DNA from: a virus
Length of the DNA: 26,492 bases
Reading direction: 5' to 3' (one strand)
Virus record (IMG/VR): IMGVR_UViG_3300030389_001666
Coordinates: 1 to 26,492 of that record
Shown here: positions 1 to 6,435 of the stretch, piece after piece
Numbering within the stretch: position 1 is the first letter of the stretch
Layout of the letters: the number at the start of each line of letters is the position of its first letter
Notes under the pieces: generated by a model
What the model was told of the DNA's origin: nothing
What the model saw: the letters and a program-made list of their open reading frames with translations, nothing else
The model's database searches: none
Position numbers and translations under genes: made by a program

Positions 1-444
1 ATCAAGAGAAGTATATCTCGCAACGTAAGCGCATCAGATGAGCTTTCTAAATGCGCTCACTTTGAGCAAGAGGTCAAGGGAGTAATCAAAGGCGTAGAAT
101 TCAGAGGATTTGTCGATGCGATGAGTCAAGACACAATCATCGACCTTAAGACTACTCAAGACGCCTCTCCTGATGGATTTGCTAAGAGCGTTTACAATTT
201 TAGCTATCACTTACAAGCATCTATCTATCTAGAGCTTACGGGAGCGGACAGATATTTCATTCTAGCCGTAGAGAATCAAAGCCCTTACTCGTGTGCTCTT
301 TATGAGCTTAGTCAAGACGCCTTAGATTCTGGTCGTGCGATGCTTGAGAAGGGTATTGCTATGTTTAAAGATTGGGACGGAAGCTATCAAGGATATGAGA
401 AGCACAATTTCCAGAAGTTAGACCTCCCTCGATGGGCTAAGTGA
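1..444 (+). CDS. PD-(D/E)XK exonuclease, 3' part (partial at window edge)
   Basis: The frame is open from base 1 to the TGA at 442-444, so this is the C-terminal 147 codons of a longer gene; the ATG at 121 is internal, not the start. The full-length copy lies at 25760-26470 and has identical residues over the shared part. The fragment contains the nuclease core: GFVDAM, then IIDLKTT (D-x-K) and a QxxxY motif (QASIY), as in RecB/RecE/Cas4-like nucleases. The expected role is 5'-3' resection of phage DNA ends for recombination or replication. It overlaps the next gene by the TGATG junction at 442-446. Confidence 0.9.
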   Translation: MKRSISRNVSASDELSKCAHFEQEVKGVIKGVEFRGFVDAMSQDTIIDLKTTQDASPDGFAKSVYNFSYHLQASIYLELTGADRYFILAVENQSPYSCALYELSQDALDSGRAMLEKGIAMFKDWDGSYQGYEKHNFQKLDLPRWAK

Positions 445-466
445 TGGAGAGACAATTCAAGGGCAT
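1..466. repeat. Terminal repeat, left copy (466 bp, variant)
   Basis: Matches 26027-26492 along its whole length with no gaps. I count 15 substitutions (positions 87, 99, 111, 135, 138, 177, 192, 246, 321, 322, 324, 339, 354, 366, 411), all silent in the exonuclease frame. The overlap shows that the map is circular or circularly permuted (unit about 26,026 bp). The divergence shows that the two ends derive from different variants. Confidence 0.95.
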
Positions 467-1115
467 CTGGATTCCAGCTGAGATATGGCTCAATAAGAAC
501 CTCTCAGCGATTGACAAGATACTTCTAGCTGATATTGACAGCTTCACGGGTAACGGAAAGCTCTTCTACAAGAGCAACGCTACTCTGTCGAGAGAGCTAG
601 GAGTGTCTGAGTCAACCGTTAAGAGAGCTTTTAAGACACTTTTAGAGCAAAACCTTATCCGAGTATCAGGAGGAACTAGAAAACGTCTCTGTGAGGCTTT
701 AAATAGCTCCTATCAGGGTCATTCTGATTCTTATTCGGGTCATAGTGAACCTAGTCAGGGTCAAAATGAACTTTCTGTAGGGTCAAAATGCCCCCCTACT
801 AATACAGAGACTAATCAATCTACTAATCAAATAGACTATCCGTTTGAGGATTCTAGATTCAAGGATGCTTGGAGAGAATGGATTGAAGAGCGCAAAGCAA
901 AACGGATTCGAAAATACACACCGAAAGGAGAGCAAGGTGCGCTTCATTTACTACAAAAGGAAAGCAACAACGATTGCGAGACAGCGATTAAGATGATACA
1001 TAACGCTATCGCTAGAGGATGGCAAGGAATATACCCATTGAAAAATGACAAAAGAAATACAAAGAAAGGCTTCGATAGCTCAGAGTATCGCTCTTATATC
1101 GAGTCCCTCAACTAA
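444..1115 (+). CDS. HTH replication-initiator-like protein (lambda O-like layout)
   Basis: A 223-residue protein starting at the ATG that overlaps the upstream TGA; a GTG at 441 is an alternative. Residues ~1-85 look like a winged-helix domain (ATLSRELGVSESTVKRAFKTL, then a basic wing), of the type in phage replication organizers. Residues ~88-125 are a low-complexity Ser/Gly/Gln/Asn linker, and the remainder is a basic helical domain with W and K/R clusters. The linker is encoded by four direct GGGTCA repeats at 716-790, which look like iterons. This arrangement (N-terminal DNA-binding domain, origin repeats inside the gene, C-terminal interaction domain) parallels lambda O. The role as initiator is inferred; a plain transcription factor is the alternative. 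The 3' end overlaps the next gene by 71 nt. Confidence 0.6.
   Translation: MERQFKGIWIPAEIWLNKNLSAIDKILLADIDSFTGNGKLFYKSNATLSRELGVSESTVKRAFKTLLEQNLIRVSGGTRKRLCEALNSSYQGHSDSYSGHSEPSQGQNELSVGSKCPPTNTETNQSTNQIDYPFEDSRFKDAWREWIEERKAKRIRKYTPKGEQGALHLLQKESNNDCETAIKMIHNAIARGWQGIYPLKNDKRNTKKGFDSSEYRSYIESLN
716..830 (+). repeat. Four iteron-like direct repeats, candidate replication origin
   Basis: The core GGGTCAwwvTG occurs at 716, 737, 758 and 780 (spacings 21, 21, 22). The three downstream-extended cores are GGGTCATTCTGA, GGGTCATAGTGA and GGGTCAAAATGA; the last is GGGTCAAAATGC. The first three are in phase with codons (G-H/Q-S/N), but the fourth is shifted by one nucleotide and encodes different residues, so the DNA motif rather than the peptide is kept. 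Spacing is about two helical turns. A C6 run and an A/T-rich stretch of CTAATC/CTACTAAT repeats follow (791-832), as a duplex-unwinding element might. Origin function is inferred. Confidence 0.5.
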
Positions 1116-1641
1116 TAAATTAACACCAGCTCAAGCCTGGCATAACGGATGCAACGTAAGGAGCGCATTTAAGCACGAACCTCAGCTCGCACACGTCGCT
1201 TTGATGAGCTTGCTTAAGGATGCTATTGAGTATCTAGATTATAACAAGACTATCACAAGTACAAAAGATTTCATCGATGCGGTAGACTACCTCGTCGAGA
1301 CGTTTCCAGTTATGAAGGTCGAAGAATGGAAGGTCATAATGCAAAGGCTTAAAGCTGGACACTATGGCAACCGATACGAAAGGCTTAAGCTACCTGAACT
1401 CGTAGAGATATTTAAGCAATACGAAGGCGAAAGAGCTGAAATGATGGAGAGAGATTTACAGCGACAGAAAGACGAGCCTCCTACCCCCCTAACAGATGAG
1501 CAAAAGCATATCTTTAAGCGGTTAATGAAAGAGCTAGACTTACCAGAGGACGACACAGATGAGCGAGGTCGCTGGAAGTGGATAGAGCACCCTAATTCAG
1601 AAATCGATGACAGCTCAGGAGACAATCAATCTAATCAATAA
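1045..1641 (+). CDS. Unknown protein, possible replication partner of the initiator
   Basis: A 198-residue protein that I do not recognise with certainty. It is mainly helical and charged, with basic and acidic stretches (EGERAEMMERDLQRQKDE near 128-145) and an acidic Ser/Asn-rich tail. It starts at the ATG 1045 inside the previous gene; the next in-frame ATG is 1203 and would remove most of the overlap. Its position directly after the initiator-like gene is where lambda P or DnaC-type helicase loaders sit, but I see no Walker motifs, so a P-like loader is only a positional guess. The family also resembles short uncharacterised Bacteroidetes phage proteins. Its 3' end overlaps the next gene by 35 nt. 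Confidence 0.7.
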   Translation: MTKEIQRKASIAQSIALISSPSTNKLTPAQAWHNGCNVRSAFKHEPQLAHVALMSLLKDAIEYLDYNKTITSTKDFIDAVDYLVETFPVMKVEEWKVIMQRLKAGHYGNRYERLKLPELVEIFKQYEGERAEMMERDLQRQKDEPPTPLTDEQKHIFKRLMKELDLPEDDTDERGRWKWIEHPNSEIDDSSGDNQSNQ

Positions 1642-2008
1642 AAAGAAAGGAACTAAGCTATCGGATAAAGGGCTAGACGTTTTTAGCTCTTACGACGCTG
1701 AGGATGACTTCTACATCGTTGAAATCAAAAATCGACGAGGCTACTATCCGACTAAGATGATAGAAGCTCTTAAGCTATTTACTAACTACCACAAGGCTCA
1801 AAAAATGGGCAAGCATTTTCTGTATATCGTGACAGATGAGTCAGGCTTGTATGTCTTTAATATCAGCAAAGTGATTGACGAGATAATAGACTTAGGAGTC
1901 AAGAAGACCAGACAGCCTTCAACTACAGACTTTGATGATGATAGGAGGATAGTCAAGTACGTCTATTTTATTCCTGAGACGATGTCGATATGCACATTTG
2001 ATTTGTGA
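1607..2008 (+). CDS. Hypothetical protein
   Basis: A 133-residue protein of unknown function with an alternating strand/helix pattern (DFYIVEIKNRRGYYPTKMIEALKLF, then HFLYIVTDESGLYVFNISKV). The E-I-K within the first strand and the later strands are reminiscent of small PD-(D/E)XK-like folds such as holiday-junction or VRR-type nucleases, but the catalytic pattern is too incomplete to claim. It starts at the ATG 1607, overlapping the preceding gene by 35 nt, which suggests translational coupling. It lies in the recombination/replication block just before ninG, which gives a weak hint of a DNA-related role. Confidence 0.7.
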   Translation: MTAQETINLINKKKGTKLSDKGLDVFSSYDAEDDFYIVEIKNRRGYYPTKMIEALKLFTNYHKAQKMGKHFLYIVTDESGLYVFNISKVIDEIIDLGVKKTRQPSTTDFDDDRRIVKYVYFIPETMSICTFDL

Positions 2009-2055
2009 TTAACTTTTTTTAGACAGAGGCTAATGATGTGCGTATATTTTAGCCA
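2009..2055 (+). promoter_or_regulatory. Leader with inverted repeat before ninG-like gene
   Basis: The gap contains GGCTAA at 2028-2033 and its complement TTAGCC at 2049-2054, a 6-bp stem with a 15-nt loop that ends one base before the ATG at 2056. In mRNA this would occlude the start region. A T7 run and TATATTTT (2043-2050) also suggest promoter-like composition. It could be an operator, a translational control hairpin or chance. Confidence 0.3.
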
Positions 2056-2460
2056 ATGGCTACCCCCCGACAGAAACTGATTAAACAGCTAGACAGCATC
2101 TTCTCAAAATTCGTAAGGATGAGAGACGCTGATGATTCTGGGATGGCTACTTGTATCTCTTGCGGAGCTGTTAAAAAATGGAGAGAAGGTGACGCTGGAC
2201 ATTTCATATCTAGAGGAAAAATGAGCACTAGATACGACGAACAAAATGTTCACTTTCAATGTAAAAAATGCAACATCTTCCGCAACGGAGAGCAGTACCT
2301 CTATTCGCTGGCTTTAGATAGAACATACGGAGAGGGGACAGCAGAGAGGATATATTTAGAATCTAACAAGACTAAGAAAATAAGTATCGGAGAGCTGAGG
2401 CGAATGATAAAACACTACACTAGACAAGTTGACGAAATCACAAAGCAGAAAGGCATTTGA
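2056..2460 (+). CDS. ninG: NinG/Rap-like recombination protein
   Basis: A 134-residue protein matching the phage lambda NinG (Rap) family. It has a zinc-finger/HNH-like core with C33-x2-C36, DAGHFISRG at 46-54 (H49), RYDEQNVH at 59-66 and C69-x2-C72-N. Rap is known as a Holliday-junction/D-loop endonuclease that promotes phage recombination, and the motif order CxxCG...GHF..RG...D..NVH.QC..CN is characteristic. It is shorter than lambda Rap (204 aa) and lacks an extra N-terminal region, but its C-terminal helix (IGELRRMIKHYTRQVDEI) is present. Start is the ATG at 2056 behind the inverted repeat described above. It fits with the exonuclease as part of a recombination set. The 3' end overlaps the sigma-like gene by 32 nt. 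Confidence 0.88.
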   Translation: MATPRQKLIKQLDSIFSKFVRMRDADDSGMATCISCGAVKKWREGDAGHFISRGKMSTRYDEQNVHFQCKKCNIFRNGEQYLYSLALDRTYGEGTAERIYLESNKTKKISIGELRRMIKHYTRQVDEITKQKGI

Positions 2461-2920
2461 TAATTGGATAGAATCTAACTATCAAAAGTTAGTGAGTGCT
2501 GCAACAAGCATTCACTCACAGCCGACTGACCTTGTGCACCACACTTATCTCAGAATCATAAAGCTCAAAGGAGTCAAGATTGAGAACGTCTTGATAAATC
2601 CCTTCGGCTATTTTAGAAGGGCTATGTTCATCGAAGCCACCAGAGGAAAGTTTAAGACTGAGTATCTTTTGACCGATGCTCCAGCACATATCCACGTCTC
2701 GGACTATGACATATCTCACGCTCTTTTTTTAGAGAATTTTGAGCTTGCTTTAGACCGATTAAATTGGTTTGATAGGACGATACTAAAGCTCTATTGTGAC
2801 GGATGGAACTTGACGCAAATCGCACGAGAGTCAGGCATCAATCCGAGCACCTTTCACACGTCTCTCCATAGGTCACGAGAGAGACTAAAATCACATTTTT
2901 CAGATTATTATGTTAAATAG
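2429..2920 (+). CDS. Sigma-70-family-like RNA polymerase sigma factor
   Basis: A 163-residue protein with the two-domain plan of small sigma factors. A region-2-like helix contains DLVHHTYLRIIK (34-45), then PFGYFRRAMFIEATRG; a region-4-like HTH at about 110-160 reads DRTILKLYCDGWNLTQIARESGI followed by a recognition helix with RSRERLK. The start is taken as TTG 2429, coupled to the upstream stop, because no good ATG exists until about residue 72. The likely role is redirecting host RNA polymerase to phage promoters, probably those of the structural genes downstream. Its last codons form part of a 17-nt sequence found again at 14538. Alternative: a DNA-binding regulator with sigma-like HTH only. 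Confidence 0.72.
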   Translation: MTKSQSRKAFDNWIESNYQKLVSAATSIHSQPTDLVHHTYLRIIKLKGVKIENVLINPFGYFRRAMFIEATRGKFKTEYLLTDAPAHIHVSDYDISHALFLENFELALDRLNWFDRTILKLYCDGWNLTQIARESGINPSTFHTSLHRSRERLKSHFSDYYVK

Positions 2921-2923
2921 AAA
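2907..2923. repeat. 17-nt repeat, copy 1
   Basis: The sequence ATTATGTTAAATAGAAA is found again exactly, in the same orientation, at 14538-14554. It covers the end of the sigma-like gene (GTT AAA TAG). It is an imperfect palindrome (5 of 8 symmetric pairs). In both places it directly abuts the larger inverted element. It may be an operator or promoter part. Confidence 0.7.
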
Positions 2924-2927
2924 TTAT

Positions 2928-2996
2928 GCTCTGTATTATCAATAAAATTAGGCTTTTCAACGAACTCAAAAAAGTAAGGGTAACATACCAGCGAAA
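2928..2996 (+). repeat. Gapped conserved element, copy A (inverted copy at 14463-14530)
   Basis: Blocks in order: GCTCTGTAT (2928-2936), 12 nt, TAGGCTTTTC (2949-2958), 6 nt, CTCAAAAAAGTAAGGGT (2965-2981), 3 nt, ATACCAGCGAAA (2985-2996). The reverse complement of 14463-14530 has the same blocks with the same or nearly the same spacing (11, 6, 3 nt) and few mismatches. The gap here (2921-3036) has no gene. Function unknown; see findings. Confidence 0.8.
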
Positions 2997-3036
2997 AGAG
3001 ATAATTGATTCTAGACCCCTTAAAATGCGTTAGGCG

Positions 3037-3453
3037 ATGTTTTTTATTTCTACACAAAAGAGAGCAAATCGACTAGAAATCTGTCGCAATTGTGAGCACT
3101 ATATCGACCTAACTAGGAGCTGTGGAACGCTCGGAATCGGGAGCGAAGTGAAGGACGAAAATGACGAATCTGTGAAGCTGTGCGGATGCGTTATGCCGAT
3201 TAAAACTAGACTCAAAATTGCATCGTGCCCCCTTAAAAAATGGACTAGCGAAATCAGTCGAAAAGACATCGACATAATTAAGAGCATACTAAAGGACGTT
3301 GACGGAGTGACATCAATCTCACATCAACAAAATGAGAAGCTGACAGAAATGTGGAACAAGGCTACAGGGAGCAAAAAGAAGGTCAGCTCTTGTAACTCGT
3401 GCGTCCGTAAAATGATAACCGAACTAACACAATTTATCAAAGATGACGAATAA
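3037..3453 (+). CDS. Cysteine-cluster (zinc-binding-like) phage protein
   Basis: A 138-residue protein with an N-terminal metal-binding pattern: C16-R-N-C19 and a further C30, then CGCVMPIKTRLKIASCPLKKW with three Cys, so a zinc ribbon or similar cluster. The string CGCVMPIKTRL...SCPLKKW is common in small uncharacterised proteins of Bacteroidetes phages. A second CNSC pair sits near the C-terminus (about 122-125). Start is the ATG 3037. It is the first gene after the non-coding element A, so it likely heads a transcription unit that runs into the terminase and tail genes. The role is unknown; nucleic-acid binding is a reasonable guess only. Confidence 0.75.
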   Translation: MFFISTQKRANRLEICRNCEHYIDLTRSCGTLGIGSEVKDENDESVKLCGCVMPIKTRLKIASCPLKKWTSEISRKDIDIIKSILKDVDGVTSISHQQNEKLTEMWNKATGSKKKVSSCNSCVRKMITELTQFIKDDE

Positions 3454-3778
3454 CTACTATCTACAAATCGGAGTGCTCGCTGACGAGAATCCGTGCTATC
3501 AGAAAGAGACCCTCCTTAATCAATGTAAGAGAGGCTGTGACAAGATTGGAGTCGATTGGGAAGAGGTGCAAGCTGAAAAGAGGCTAGGTCATATCGTAGA
3601 CGCAAAGAGGCTCTGCTGTATGTATCTCAGGGACAAAGGCTGGGGACTTCAAGAGATAGCCGAAGCGGTCGGACTAACGAATCACACCTCAGCACACTAT
3701 CATCACAGACGAGCAAAAGAGCTGATAGAATACGACCCCCCATTTAAGAAAAAATACCTAACCTTTATACAAGCGTAA
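3443..3778 (+). CDS. DnaA domain IV-like DNA-binding protein
   Basis: A 111-residue protein. Residues ~45-95 (EKRLGHIVDAKRLCCMYLRDKGWGLQEIAEAVGLTNHTSAHYHHRRAKEL) follow the pattern of the C-terminal DNA-binding domain of DnaA: basic start, 'aR..amYL' helix, 'sl.eIg...g..dHsT' helix-turn-helix and the closing basic helix. The AAA+ ATPase part of DnaA is absent. Such stand-alone domains could bind DnaA boxes and so compete with or recruit host DnaA, or act as a transcription or packaging regulator. It overlaps the previous gene by 11 nt and sits just upstream of the terminase genes. Start ATG 3443. Confidence 0.7.
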   Translation: MTNNYYLQIGVLADENPCYQKETLLNQCKRGCDKIGVDWEEVQAEKRLGHIVDAKRLCCMYLRDKGWGLQEIAEAVGLTNHTSAHYHHRRAKELIEYDPPFKKKYLTFIQA

Positions 3779-3780
3779 CG

Positions 3781-4020
3781 ATGACACCTAGAAGAGCAAA
3801 GAGATACTTAAATCAGGCTAACGATTGGATAGTGTTTGCCGATGAGATTAAGCCAAACAGCGACCACAATTACAGAGTCATAATGAGCAGAGAGGAGGCG
3901 TGGGAAATCTTGCTTAATCTTGCCGTCTCTGAATACCCGATAAGGGAAACGCTTAGAGAGATTGTGCGATTAGCCGATGAGCATCAACAGCAAAATCAAC
4001 AGCCCCCCGAAAAGGAATAA
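3781..4020 (+). CDS. Hypothetical protein
   Basis: A 79-residue protein beginning two bases after the preceding stop. It is helical, with a Trp/acidic middle (REEAWEILLNLAVSEYPIRETLREIVRLADEH) and a Gln/Pro-rich acidic tail (QQQNQQPPEKE). I recognise no family. Its place between the DnaA-IV-like protein and the small terminase may mean a packaging or regulatory accessory role, but nothing in the sequence proves this. Confidence 0.6.
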   Translation: MTPRRAKRYLNQANDWIVFADEIKPNSDHNYRVIMSREEAWEILLNLAVSEYPIRETLREIVRLADEHQQQNQQPPEKE

Positions 4021-4072
4021 GATAAGAGAGCGTTATATAGATAAGACAAGACAATCTCAAAGGGATAATAAG

Positions 4073-4447
4073 ATGACAAAATCGGACAAATCAGACACTA
4101 AAAAAGAGAATCTAATCAAGGCACTTACTAAAACGCTAGGCGTCGTCTCAACGGCTTGCACGATGGCTGGAGTATCGAGAGACACACACTACAGATACCT
4201 AAAGACAGACCCAGAGTACAAGAGGAAAGTCAACGACCTTAAGAACGTAGCTCTAGACTTTGCTGAGACGCATCTACACGAGCTAATCAAGGACGGCAAT
4301 CCAGCAGCTACAATCTTCTTTCTAAAGACTCAAGGGAAGGTAAGAGGATACATAGAGACTCAGGACTTACAAGTGACAGAAAAGAAGCCGTTAACGTGGA
4401 TGAACGAAGTCACACGCAAACAGAAACGAGAGACAAAATCAGACTAA
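4073..4447 (+). CDS. terS: Terminase small subunit-like protein
   Basis: A 124-residue protein. The frame is open from 3977, but the ATG at 4073 is chosen because it avoids overlapping the previous gene by 44 nt and the extra 32 residues are low in structure. An N-terminal HTH (LGVVSTACTMAGVSRDTHYRYLKTDPEYKRKV) is followed by a helical segment with the typical string 'NPAATIFFLKTQGKVRGY', known from small terminase/phBC6A51-like families. It should bind the packaging start site and deliver DNA to the large subunit. Position directly upstream of TerL supports this. The C-terminus is basic, and a short membrane-peptide ORF intervenes before TerL. Confidence 0.75.
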   Translation: MTKSDKSDTKKENLIKALTKTLGVVSTACTMAGVSRDTHYRYLKTDPEYKRKVNDLKNVALDFAETHLHELIKDGNPAATIFFLKTQGKVRGYIETQDLQVTEKKPLTWMNEVTRKQKRETKSD

Positions 4448-4448
4448 T

Positions 4449-4577
4449 ATGAACGAAGCAATCTATCACGCTCTAGGCATTTGCGGAGAGCACTCACATC
4501 CTAATCTTTTGAACGTATCTCTTATCGTATTGATAGGGTATGTGATAATCAAATCAAGACGCAGAATCAAGGCTTGA
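4449..4577 (+). CDS. Small single-span membrane protein (42 aa)
   Basis: A short ORF (MNEAIYHALG...) from the ATG 4449, one base after the terS stop, to the TGA 4575-4577, which overlaps the TTG start of TerL. Residues ~22-34 (NVSLIVLIGYVII) form one hydrophobic segment followed by a basic tail (KSRRRIKA), predicting a single transmembrane helix with cytoplasmic C-terminus. The tight fit between terS and terL argues that it is translated. Function unknown; similar mini membrane proteins in phages include holin accessories and inner-membrane anchors. Confidence 0.5.
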   Translation: MNEAIYHALGICGEHSHPNLLNVSLIVLIGYVIIKSRRRIKA

Positions 4578-5731
4578 GACAGCCGTCGACATACTATCAC
4601 GCATCAGAATCAGCAGCAAGGATTCAGGTGCATCAGGGAGGCTCTCGTAGTGGGAAGACTTGGAGCTTACTACAGCACGTCATAGACTTCTGTTATCACA
4701 ACGAGGACGCTGGTGCGGTCGTTACTATATGCCGTAAGACATACCCAGCTCTCAGGGCTTCTGTTATGAGGGACTTCTTTACTATCCTAGAGCAACAGGA
4801 AATCTACATCCCCTCACTACACAACAAGTCTCAGAGCACTTATAAGCTCTTCGGGAATGTAGTCGAGTTCATAAGCCTAGACCAAAGCTCTAAGGTCAGA
4901 GGAAGGAAGAGAGACCTCCTCTTTTGTAATGAGGCAAATGAGCTAACTCTTGAGGATTGGAGACAGCTCATTTTAAGAACGACAGGACGCATAATAATCG
5001 ATTTCAACCCCTCAGACCAGTTCCATTGGATATATGATTCTGTCATCCCAAGAGAGGACTCAGACTTCTTTCAAACGACCTACAAAGACAACCCCTTTTT
5101 AGAGCAATCAGTTATCGATGAGATAGAGAGATTCAAGGACGTCGATGAGAACTTCTGGAGGGTCTACGGACTAGGAGAGAAGGGAGTCAATCGTAGTGCT
5201 GTCCTGACGCATTGGAAACAGGTCAAAAGCATCCCTGACGGATTCAAGCTGATGAACTACGGACTAGACTTCGGATATACAAATGACCCGACAGCTATCG
5301 TCGCAATCTACACCGATGGACGAGGCTTTCTGCTAGACGAGATATGCTACGCTACAGGACTCACGAACTCGGCTATCTGTGAGACTATGAGACACGCTGG
5401 TATCAATCGAGACGATGTCATTATCGCTGATTGTGCTGAGCCTAAATCTATCGACGAAATACACGGACACGGATTCAATGTCTTCCCTTGTCGTAAGGGA
5501 GCTGACTCTATTAGGTCGGGTCTTGACTTCCTACGCTCACGACCCTTGCTAATCACAGAGAGAAGCCTTAACGGAATCAAGGAGCTAAGAAATTACAAAT
5601 ACAAGGAGGACAAGAACGGCAATATCTTGAACTCTCCTGTCGATGCCTTTAATCACTTCATCGACGCATCACGCTACGCCATTACATTCAATCAAACAAA
5701 TCCGAACTTCGGCTCATACGCTATCGGGTAA
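4574..5731 (+). CDS. terL: Terminase large subunit (packaging ATPase/nuclease)
   Basis: A 385-residue TerL of the PBSX/Terminase_3 type. The N-terminal ATPase has Walker A GGSRSGKT (22-29) and a Walker B-like LLFCNEANEL. The C-terminal RNase H-like nuclease has acidic residues at D232 (GLDFGYTNDPTA), D286 (IIADCAEP) and D357/D364 (SPVDAFNHFIDASRYA). It pumps genomic DNA into the prohead and cuts the concatemer. Start: TTG at 4574 overlapping the previous TGA; no in-frame ATG lies upstream before a stop (4502), and starting at a later ATG would cut into the ATPase domain. Length is slightly short for the family (about 400-450). Strongly supported. Confidence 0.95.
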   Translation: MRQPSTYYHASESAARIQVHQGGSRSGKTWSLLQHVIDFCYHNEDAGAVVTICRKTYPALRASVMRDFFTILEQQEIYIPSLHNKSQSTYKLFGNVVEFISLDQSSKVRGRKRDLLFCNEANELTLEDWRQLILRTTGRIIIDFNPSDQFHWIYDSVIPREDSDFFQTTYKDNPFLEQSVIDEIERFKDVDENFWRVYGLGEKGVNRSAVLTHWKQVKSIPDGFKLMNYGLDFGYTNDPTAIVAIYTDGRGFLLDEICYATGLTNSAICETMRHAGINRDDVIIADCAEPKSIDEIHGHGFNVFPCRKGADSIRSGLDFLRSRPLLITERSLNGIKELRNYKYKEDKNGNILNSPVDAFNHFIDASRYAITFNQTNPNFGSYAIG

Positions 5732-5760
5732 GGAATTAACACAAAAATCGTTTTAAGAAT

Positions 5761-6435
5761 ATGCAATTCAGAGTCCCCCTACTATACTCAGATTTAACGC
5801 TAGGACAACTTGCTACAATCCACACAGAGGATGACCCTATCAAAAGAGTCTCAGCGTGTGCTAACATCACTATCGAGCAACTAAGAAAGCAACCTAAGAA
5901 AGTGGTAACTGAAGCCGATGAGCACCTAAAGAAAATTGCTGAGATGGAGACAGGAAAGCATCAAACAATCATAGAGCTAAACGGAGAAGAGTACGGATTT
6001 ATCAACGATTGGAGTGCGTTCTCTCTAGGGGAATGGATAGACGTTGAAGAGTACGCTAAGGACTTTTGGAACAACGCTCACAAGATAGCCTCAATTCTTT
6101 ACAGACCTATCGACAGACGGCAAGGCGACGTGTACACGATTAAGCCGTACACAGCAAAGGAAGACTCGGAGATATTTAGAGAGATGTCAGCGGAGATATT
6201 TGGAGGATGTATGCTTTTTTTTTCGACTTCAAGAAAGAGACTACTGAGCACTTTGCAGTCCTCTTTAGTGGAGGGAGCGGAGCGAGTGATGAGTTCTCAG
6301 AGCGATGGTCTTGGTATTCTACCCTCTACGCCTTATCAGGGGAGTCGTTTCTTAAGATGGACGAAGTATCTGAAAAGCCAGCTAGGGTCGTTTTTACACA
6401 CCTCGCTTTCCTCAAAGACCTTAAATACAAACTAG
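5761..6435 (+). CDS. Tail-assembly-chaperone-like protein, zero-frame product
   Basis: A 224-residue zero-frame ORF beginning at ATG 5761. Residues ~1-155 look like a real Bacteroidetes phage protein found next to tail genes (NGEEYGFINDW, then KIASILYRPI...GDVY and EIFREMSAEIFGG..FF). After the T9 run (6215-6223), the zero frame becomes Ser/Leu/Arg-rich (STSRKRLLSTLQSSLVEG...) and looks non-native, while the -1 frame gives a sensible protein. The genuine product is therefore probably the N-terminal part fused to the -1 frame (see next entries). The zero-frame tail of 70 codons may be made as a minor or alternative product, or be an artefact of a homopolymer error. Confidence 0.75.
   Translation: MQFRVPLLYSDLTLGQLATIHTEDDPIKRVSACANITIEQLRKQPKKVVTEADEHLKKIAEMETGKHQTIIELNGEEYGFINDWSAFSLGEWIDVEEYAKDFWNNAHKIASILYRPIDRRQGDVYTIKPYTAKEDSEIFREMSAEIFGGCMLFFSTSRKRLLSTLQSSLVEGAERVMSSQSDGLGILPSTPYQGSRFLRWTKYLKSQLGSFLHTSLSSKTLNTN

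Noticed and set aside
1-466. Interpretation as exact direct terminal repeats of the virion DNA
   Set aside because: The two copies differ at 15 positions, which true terminal repeats copied during packaging would not; a mixed-variant overlap is more likely.
716-790. CRISPR-like array at the four GGGTCA repeats
   Set aside because: Repeats are short (about 12 nt), spacing is 21-22 nt, there are no unique spacers of CRISPR length and the region is coding.
3001-3036. Promoter directly before 3037 (CCCCTTAAAATGCGTTAGG)
   Set aside because: It partly resembles the 14589 core, but no upstream TTTG box at a suitable distance is visible, so it was not listed as a promoter.
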